Shown: one piece after another, positions 57,021 through 64,000 of the stretch
How the letters are laid out: every line of letters starts with the position of its first letter
Position numbering within the stretch: the first letter of the stretch is position 1
NCBI RefSeq assembly: GCF_046630445.1
Contig: NC_092333.1
Location: 3,868,001 to 3,932,000, forward strand
DNA length: 64,000 nt
Reading direction: 5' to 3'
Source: Rutidosis leptorrhynchoides
Taxonomy: Eukaryota; Streptophyta; Magnoliopsida; Asterales; Asteraceae
Notes under the pieces: model-generated
The model's database searches: none
What the model was told of the DNA's origin: nothing
The model's input: the letters and a program-made list of their open reading frames with translations, nothing else
Position numbers and translations under genes: made by a program

Positions 57021-57201
57021 TATTGAAGAACAAAATACCTATTGAAAAACAGTTGTACGATTGCCGGAATTAGAGAATAAAGCCGTTATCAGTGGTAAGC
57101 AAGGGAGAAGAGAACGAGAGCATCTTGATTGGTTTATAACTTTTGTGTGTGCATTAAAAATGTACGGAGTGCAAACGATAAATTCACACACATTACACAT
57201 T

Positions 57202-57412
57202 GCTCTACAACCGATTTCTTCATCTCGGTCTTGACAAATTTTCCTCAACTAGTTACATGATTTCATCCACGAAGTTAAGTAAATCCTTCGAGGAGGTAAA
57301 TCGAAAACAAAATCAAATAGTACAAAACCAATTTATAATTAAGACTCTGTATACATATATCTGTCTATAAATAATATATTAATATATATTATGATTATGA
57401 TTATGATTATGA
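57202..57412 (-). other. SAUR 3' flank
   Basis: AT-rich, with about five ATGATT units (57388-57415) at the stop codon. It ends at the LINE target duplication. The original SAUR 3' UTR or terminator beyond 211 bp is displaced by the LINE. Confidence 0.5.
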
Positions 57413-57712
57413 TTATGAAGATTTCATAAGGGTGGTAAGCTTGACAAATTCATCTTCTTTGCAGGAAATGGTTAGGCCTCCCATGGGGTGGTTAAACCCA
57501 AACTCTTCCTCAGATTGACGTAGCAAAACTTGGAACCACGGTTGGTCTAAGTAAGCTATTGGGACAACAAATCGTGTCTTCTGAGTTTCACCAACGTACA
57601 CTACAAAGTGACCTTTAGGCACACCCCTTTGATAATTTGTGTCATGAATAGAGTCCGATCTGCGAAAGCATTTGATCGTAGAACCTAAGGAAGGCAATCG
57701 AGTAAGACCCAT
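57413..57712 (-). CDS. SAUR-family auxin-responsive protein
   Basis: A 99-codon intronless gene, the normal SAUR length and structure. The core runs from about 30: [49 protein letters not shown], then a short tail. SAUR proteins inhibit PP2C-D phosphatases at the plasma membrane, which raises H+-ATPase activity and promotes cell expansion; that is family knowledge. The start is the only Met before the core. A TATA-like CTATAAATAAATA lies at 57810-57822, about 100 bp upstream. No TGTCTC auxin element was seen nearby by eye. The LINE lies downstream on the same strand. No stops or frameshifts: it is the only clearly intact host gene here. Confidence 0.93.
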   Translation of the reverse strand: MGLTRLPSLGSTIKCFRRSDSIHDTNYQRGVPKGHFVVYVGETQKTRFVVPIAYLDQPWFQVLLRQSEEEFGFNHPMGGLTISCKEDEFVKLTTLMKSS

Positions 57713-57809
57713 TTGCGCCAGATGAGTTAATTAGGTACCAAAAAATGTGTTTTAAAGTTTGGGAAAAAAGTAGACTGAAATTTGAATATATGGAGGAGTT
57801 TGAGGCATG

Positions 57810-57822
57810 TATTTATTTATAG
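57810..57822 (-). promoter_or_regulatory. TATA box of the SAUR gene
   Basis: Sense CTATAAATAAATA, about 100 bp upstream of the start codon. Confidence 0.6.
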
Positions 57823-58906
57823 CTTTGCTCATCAACTTCTTTTCCAAGAATGTACCATACTGGCCTATTGTACGATAATGATTTGTGACTAATAAATAAA
57901 TACTAGTATATTATAGTACGGAATCAATTATTGATTTTAGAAGTTTATTCTTACAGCTGCACATCAAATTGACATAACAAATAAATGATTGGTTGCAAGT
58001 ACTTCCTCATTTAGCAGAAAAAACTATACTTAATATCATAGAGAATATTATATTGATTTTTATGACTTATATTTAAAGGCTGGTTGATATACCTAAATCT
58101 ATATCTATATTATACTCGTACATTGTAACACACATGAAAATCAATATGGAGTAATGACACCTAATTAGTTAATGGGTAGATGAATATCATTCAAAATGAG
58201 CTTTCCCAAAAATAAAAATTAAAAATGTGTATTGCATAAAGTAGGCTTAAAACCTACCTGGTTAACCGGATAAAGTTTTTTTGTTTGTTTTTTTTTTTTT
58301 TTTTTTTCAGGCTATTCGCCATGTAAACCCTCTTTGTAAGTAATGAAGAAGAAATATATAATATATAATTATAATTATTAGTGATAAATAAAAGTATATG
58401 GAGATCAAATAATTGCAGTTGGTGATGAAATGCATCATGTCAGAGAGCATTCAGAGGTCACATGCCAGGAGTACAAAGAAGCAGCGTAAAAATTTGATTT
58501 TGATGATAAATTAAATACCTGTCACTTAATATATATTGGAGGTGCTATTAATGATTAAGCGGGTATATATTCTAGTTCTAGCTATAAACCAATTTCAATT
58601 CACACAGTGTTTTTTATTCTTTTCCCATTTATGATCATGACCACGGACAGCAGTGTAAGGTATTAATGAAAGTTGAACAAGCCAATTCTTCTACTCGTTT
58701 TTAGATCGAGATTGGCGGTTTGATGTTCGGTGAGTAATCATGTATTAGAGATGCAAGTTTGCAGAATTTTATTTGAGCAATTCAAGGTATTCATTTTTAC
58801 GGCAATCAGATTATATAACAACAATAACAAAAGGGCTAGAAATATTTTAAAGTACATTTTTAAACGGCAGTATATATGGTAGATTAAATTGTCTTTAAGT
58901 GTTTAA
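57823..58906. other. SAUR upstream region, no gene seen
   Basis: AT-rich. A poly(T) run at about 58288-58307 could be the tail of a short retroposed fragment. No frame is credible. Confidence 0.4.
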
Positions 58907-59201
58907 GACCATCTTTAACAATGGCGAATGTCTTTGCGTGTTGATGGATAAGAGTGAGGTGTTTAGCGGACGTGTTATTAAATTGATAAGTAGTGAGTGG
59001 CGTGTTGAGTGATCTGTTATAATATGATTGAGAGTTAAGTAAAAAAAGATATAAAAATAAAAAAAGATCAATCAGAATTAAGCACGTCTGGTTTTCTTCC
59101 TGTGCCACTAGCTAGCACGCCTAAGTCGAGTACCACTAGCACACCTTGCTAGGAGCGTGTTGGGCTCAAAATAAGTGAGCACACCACCATTAGAGGTGGT
59201 C
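58907..59201. mobile_element. PIF/Harbinger-like MITE
   Basis: 295 bp flanked by TAA (58904-58906 and 59202-59204). Ends are inverted repeats: GACCATCTTTAACAATGG on the left and CCATTAGAGGTGGTC on the right. TIRs with a TWA duplication are the PIF/Harbinger pattern. The frame at 58884-59108 is not a gene. Confidence 0.65.
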
Positions 59202-59261
59202 TAATACTCCGTATATATTAAACAATCTTGAACAAAGTCAATTATATTAAACACTCTTGAA

Positions 59262-60136
59262 TAAGGATGACAATGATCATCCCATCTGATCCGCTTAAAG
59301 CGGATATGGATGATCTTAAATGGATATGGATACGGATATGGATGAACTTAAATAGATATGGATATGGATATGGATGAAAAATTTCATCCATGGATATATT
59401 CATTTACACCCGAAATGCGTATACAAATACAAAAATATAGATATATGCATATATATGCAGTTACTATTACAAATGTATTTACGATTACACATACATTTTG
59501 TTTCTTGTCATATAATGAATTTACTATGAGTAATCACAATAAAACGTATAAACTTAATAAGAGATATATTTATTTGTATCCTTAATTTTGCTTGAAAACT
59601 AATGGACAAATCTCAGCCCTTTAAATCACATGTGACTTGACTAAAACAAAAAAAATAAGGAAGGGTAATCTGGTAATCACATGTGATTGTGTAAGCCTAT
59701 CACATGTGATCGTATAATCTTGACCGTTAATCACATGTGATTTAAGGGCTGAGATTTATCCTTTGGTTTTCACGCAAATTTAAGGATGGAAATGAATATT
59801 CCTCAACTTAATAAACATAAATATTACACATATAATTTGTCATAATCCATATTTAAAAAATGTGCTCAATCTTCGACATAAATTACACATTCTAGTGGAA
59901 GGATTTTAATTTATGTTATGTTATATTTTTTTTTTCTTTGTTATATTACGTTTTTGTTTTCATTACATATTAAAAAATACTATAATATTTTTTTAATTAT
60001 CCAATGAATATCCATATGGATAGATGAACTAGATCTAAATGGATGCGAATATGAATATGGATGAGCACACGATAAATGAATATGAATATATGAATATGGC
60101 GTCATTCGATCCATATCCGATCCATTGTCATGACTA
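59262..60136. mobile_element. hAT-like MITE with GGATAT-rich ends
   Basis: 875 bp flanked by the 8-bp duplication CTCTTGAA (59254-59261 and 60137-60144). Termini TAAGGATGACAATG and CATTGTCATGACTA are imperfect inverted repeats. Subterminal regions are packed with ATGGATAT-type repeats, as seen for transposase-binding regions of hAT elements. No transposase frame. The frame at 59358-59585 is repeat-derived. Confidence 0.7.
59578..59786. mobile_element. Inverted-repeat element nested in the hAT-like MITE
   Basis: 209 bp with inverted repeats of about 55 bp: ATCCTTAATTTTGCTTGAAA on the left, its diverged complement on the right. The arms include AATCTCAGCCCTTTAAATC. Four copies of the palindrome-like TCACATGTGA lie within. 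No target duplication recognised, so the class is uncertain. Confidence 0.55.
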
Positions 60137-61601
60137 CTCTTGAACAAAGACAATTTAATCTACAATCCGATACAATAATATTCATTCTAATACTAATTGT
60201 TGCTCAAATTGTTTTAGTTTACCATATTGTCGTTTGTGTGTAGCGTTCACACGACATGATTTTTTTTTTTTTTTTAAATAGGCGTAGATTTTTTAACTTT
60301 TTTTTTTTTTAATTTTCCTTTGTAAACGGATCTTTTTTTTCTGATCTTATTGTTACTTTTTTCTTTTATTAAATTATTACATTTTTTTGTGTGTTAACTC
60401 TTATCAATTCAATGCACTATTTATTTAGAGTATTTAGAGTATGCAAATGCAAATATATATTATTTCAAGTGTGTATTGTTGTTCATACGTTCCATTAATG
60501 TCGTTTGTTTTTTTTTTTTTTTTTTTTTTGAAAGGCATTAATGTCGTTTGTTTTGAGCTTTATTAAATCTTTTTAAGCATTATTGTTACGTTATCTACGT
60601 GTAAAACTTTGACGTAAATACATCTACAGATATATTCATTGTTCTTATAAAGTTTTGAATTTCGTATGTAACAACTCACCCACAAGAACGCACGACTTAT
60701 TTTCTTTTCTCGTTTTTTCTTTCAGAAATTTGTTTGAACATTTTTATAACCTCTAGTAGAGTATATGTATGTATATTGTTCTTTTACTTTTCATTTAGTA
60801 AAAGCTTTGTACCAATTATCGATTTGCAAATTGTAATTATGAAGGTATGGAAAGAAACTATTTTCAGCATCAACACACATGTTATCTCTCCGCTCGTTAC
60901 GGTAGATTTTTAAGGAGTGTTTGGGATTGCAAATCTAATATACCTAACTAATTAGACATATTAGTCATGAGCAAGGAAAATCTAACCCGATCGAACATCT
61001 GACGAAATTGTTTGTCTTTCCTAGGTAATCTGAACAGATGTGCACATGTAAACTTGAAATTATATAATTAGTCATATAGCTTAATTATAGATTATTTCGA
61101 ACTATTTTTGGTTGAATCTTACTTTCAATCAGCATTCATACATGTATCAATTATTTTTGCGGTTATGTATTTTTTATTAGTTCTCGTTTGAACTTTTAAA
61201 TATATATATAGTCAAAAGTTGACATATCATTACTGGAATTCGGCGTCTTTCTTCACGAGGTATTAGGTTTAAACCTCACTAAATGTATACCTTAGGATGG
61301 TCAAAACTACAACTCGACGCGACCTTTTTGAGGTCTTTAAAGTCACATATCTCCCGATATAAGCAACAAAAAGCAAAAACTGGTTTTCAAAAAATTGATC
61401 TTGATCGAAAATTACAGATATGAGATGAAGAGGTGGACTTTTGGAGATATAATCACAAAGGTTTAATTTTATATTTTGTAGCTTATCTTTTATCCTAAAA
61501 ATTTTGGAGGGGTCAATTTAAATCCCTGTAATATAAATACTACGAGTACTGTATATTATTATCACAACATATAGGGAAGTCAAAACCCATCCATTATTTT
61601 A
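60137..61601. other. AT-rich intergenic stretch
   Basis: No gene seen. Several poly(T) runs; the only structured feature is the poly(A)-only insertion at about 60508-60535. Confidence 0.45.
60508..60536 (-). mobile_element. Poly(A)-only LINE stub
   Basis: ATTAATGTCGTTTG occurs at 60494-60507 and 60537-60550 around a T-run followed by GAAAGGC. On the - strand this is about 7 bp of 3' end plus a poly(A) tail. The two LINEs in this window end in similar sequence (GCTTTTC then A-run, and TTGCTTTTA then A-run). Confidence 0.65.
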
Positions 61602-63662
61602 TTTTTTTTTTAAAAGCAAGAAAAAATTTTATATATCACAGAAAGAATACAATGTACAAGCCACGAATACAAGAGAAGAAAAATACATGAACCCGAAATT
61701 GAGGTTGCAAAGCGAGCAACCAAAAAACAAAAACTAACTAACACGAGAGGTAAGTATGCGGGTTACTCAACCAAGTAAGCTAATCGAATTTCTTCCCCTT
61801 AGCTCTAAGCGAAATCCATTCAAAAGATTTAACTTGAATTTTGTTAAGAGTAACCGGAGCACACCACGATGTTCCACGAAAAGTTTTATTGTTCCAATTT
61901 TTCCATAGGTAGTACACACTTATCCATTCTATGACTTGCCAAATTTTCCTTCCAAAAGACGACATTGGGACCCCGTAGTTGCCTATAAGAATTTCGGAGA
62001 AGTTTAGGTTTGAAAATGAGCCTAAACCCTACCATAGGAAAACCCGTGACCAAATATCGTTTGCATAGGGGCAAAGAAGTGTGATCCGTTGTCTTATCTA
62101 ACACTATGTAAATCGATACCTCTCTTATCTAATTCAATCCTAACCGGGAGCCTTTTCTTCATTAGTCTCCACACGAAAATCTCAATCTTTTTTGGCACAA
62201 GATTGTTCCGTAAGGTACTTGTTGGATTACTTTCCGGAGCAAGAATATAATCATCGCATTTATCCAATAAACTCTTAACCGTGAATGTTTTTTCGCCATC
62301 TAAATTCCACCCCCATATGTCTTCATCCGCCCCGAAGTGAATCTCAGCGAGTAATTGTTGAAGTGAATGAAGCTCGCCAAGCCCACAGCCCAATGGATCC
62401 CGAGCCCAGGCCCAGCTAAACTGCCCATCACCTTGCACTCGAGCACCCACAACAGCATCCTTATCTAACTCCAGCCAATACAAACGTGGAAATGCCTCCT
62501 TGAGCTTGATGTTGCCAATCCAAGGATCATTCCAAAATAATGTTTGCAACCCATTACCAATATTTCTGATGAAAGCATTCTTGAACTCAATACCCATTTT
62601 GTCAATATAATTGCCTGCATCAATAATGTTAGACCACGTACCCGAGGTTGGTTGGTAACCAAGGTCACCTCCCCGACCCCAAGCCGCCATTAGAACCGTA
62701 AATGCTTCGAATGACTTTAACCCAAAGCGAGTTGGTTTCGGTCTTAAACCTCCACCACCACTTTGCGAGTAAAGCCAAGTTTTTACCCTTAAGAGACCCA
62801 ATGTTTAAGCCTCCCACCCCATATGGTTTTAAAACAATATCCCATTTAACCCATGAAATTTTTGAGCCAGAATCAACCCCGCCCCAAAAAAAAAAACGCC
62901 TCTCATTTTCAAGTAATTTTAACACACAATTCGGGGCACGAAAGAGCGAGAAAAATTACAACGGGAAACTCGAGAGGACCGATTTAGTAAGAACTAATCT
63001 TCCACCATAAGACATCGTTCGCATTTTCCAACCCGATAGACGCTTTTTGATCTTTTCAATAACCGGATCCCAATCTTTTAATTTTTTCATCTTGCTACCA
63101 ATTGGAAGGCCGGGATAAGTGAAAGGTAAAGTACCCACTTGACACCCGAAAACATTTGCGATATCTTGTAATTCATCATTTTTTACTCCAACACCATATA
63201 AGCAACTTTTATGAAAATTGACTTTTAGCCCGGAAGCAAGTTCAAAACAACTAAGAAGATTATGTAGATTTCTCGCATTAGATACACTACATTCCCCCAA
63301 AAAAATGGTATTATCCGCATATTGTAGGTGAGAAACGTTAACTTTGTCGGTACCAATTTCTATACCCTTGAAGAGGCCTTTTTCAATAGCATTTTTGGTG
63401 AGAATATTTAGACCCTCCGCCGCTAGGATAAAAAGGAACGGTGACAACGGATCCCCTTGTCTAACCCCCCTCTCAACATTGAAAATTCCTATGTCGGTGA
63501 GCCGTTGACAAGAATAGAGATGGAGGCCGTTGAAGCACAAGTGTGAATCCAATTACACCATTTTGACCCGAATCCCATACAACCCATAACTTCCAATAAA
63601 AAGTCCCAATCGATACAATCGAATGCCTTCTCAAAATCTATCTTAAAAAAGAGACCTTTTTT
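61602..63662 (-). pseudogene. 5'-truncated, decayed LINE (RT and zinc-binding domain)
   Basis: The poly(A) tail (T-run) is at 61602-61611. In sense order, the pieces are 63552-62956 (GVRQGDPLSPFLF, LQYADNTIFLG), 62925-62665 (ERRFFFWGG, LLAKWWWRF), 62801-62094 (FWNDPWIG, RIELDKRGIDLH) and 62104-61780 (KIWQVIEWISVYYLWKNWNN), in several phases. The catalytic box is YADN, not YADD. A TAA follows DLHSVR and several frameshifts separate the parts. It breaks off at about 63662 within the RT (sense start near the FKIDFEKAFD region), so endonuclease and ORF1 are missing. It is the same subfamily as the fragment at 39097-39600. No target duplication recognised. Confidence 0.85.
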
Positions 63663-64000
63663 CTTACACGATTTCCACTTTCAGCTACTGACTTTTCATT
63701 AAGGAATCCAAGCCCTTAAAAAAGACATAATATATAAAGATAAGAAAGGTTTATATCTGTAACTGAAAGAAAAACCAAGTCAATAGAATTATATTTGTAT
63801 ATTTATTTATATTTAGAAAGACTTATATTTCTAGTCAACAAAAAGGTGGGCTTGTACTATCGGCATTTGTATCGGCAAAGTGCCTACATTGGTGGTTCAG
63901 TAGTAAGAGCACTGGGTGTGGTGACGCGTCAGTTCAGTGTTAGTTCAGTATCTTGCTGATGACTGGACGCTGACTGGACTGACATTGCAAACTGACATTG
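63663..64000. other. Unassigned window end
   Basis: Mixed composition; a less AT-rich tail from about 63890 contains repeated CTGAC and GTTCAGT words. Nothing identified. Confidence 0.35.

Larger units (their letters stand above)
50418..57187 (-). mobile_element. Full-length LINE (plant L1-type)
   Basis: ACACATTACACATT occurs at 50404-50417 and 57188-57201 as a 14-bp target duplication. The poly(A) tail (T-run on the + strand) starts immediately at the left duplication. The 5' end at 57187 leaves a 167-bp 5' UTR before ORF1. Both ORFs are uninterrupted, with 37 bp between ORF1 stop and ORF2 start, and all active-site motifs examined are present. It is inserted 225 bp downstream of the SAUR stop codon, on the same strand. 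Confidence 0.93.

Noticed and set aside
57713-58200. Auxin response element TGTCTC upstream of the SAUR gene
   Set aside because: None found by eye on either strand in this stretch.
59358-59585. 75-aa ORF beginning with repeated Met-Asp
   Set aside because: Translation of the GGATAT repeats of a MITE end.
63889-63915. A-box-like TGGTTCAGTAG, possible SINE start
   Set aside because: No B-box follows before the window ends.

Overview
This is nuclear DNA of a flowering plant, very probably a eudicot and, by the look of its repeats, probably Asteraceae. The family guess rests on remembered resemblance of the accessory retroelement frames to ones common in Artemisia, Tanacetum and Erigeron relatives; no search was run. 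Only two host loci are visible: a broken O-fucosyltransferase-family gene on the + strand (about 40200-49260) and an intact SAUR gene on the - strand (57413-57712). Nearly everything else is transposable elements.

Positions 1-39096 are a three-level nest, all on the - strand. The outermost is a large-LTR Gypsy-type element without gag-pol. Its left LTR runs off the window at position 1 and its right LTR is 35000-39096. A Ty1/copia element with Sirevirus-like traits (2130-30225, 269-bp LTRs, duplication ATAGG) landed inside the outer left LTR; the other outer LTR shows the empty site at 38211-38215. A Tekay-like Gypsy chromovirus (12628-25987, 3.4-kb LTRs, duplication GCATG) then landed inside the copia coding region. 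LTR differences seen by eye agree with this order: about 7 in 269 bp for the copia, about 20 in 3.36 kb for the inner Gypsy.

The most unusual content is in the inner Gypsy element. Between the primer-binding site and gag it carries two intact sense-strand frames, an acidic 198-aa protein and a 227-aa F-box protein of the plant At2g35280-like kind, followed by a 1536-codon gag-pol whose reverse-transcriptase FIDD box reads FIND. The outer element has a similar layout with a decayed frame in the same place, and both have a hairpin-forming copy of the polypurine-tract sequence just downstream of that frame. The copia element has a long third coding region after pol, several PPT-like tracts, and arrays of the motif TGCTCGAAAA in front of both gag and the third coding region.

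Positions 39097-50403 hold a LINE 3' fragment, a copia solo LTR with three covarying hairpins, the O-fucosyltransferase pseudogene, a rearranged three-LTR copia (40346-47239, duplication GTATC) sitting in one of its introns, and a SINE-like fragment. Positions 50418-57187 are a full-length LINE with two intact frames and a 14-bp duplication, inserted just downstream of the SAUR gene. The right end holds MITEs (PIF/Harbinger-like, hAT-like with a second inverted-repeat element inside), a poly(A)-only LINE stub, and a decayed 5'-truncated LINE.
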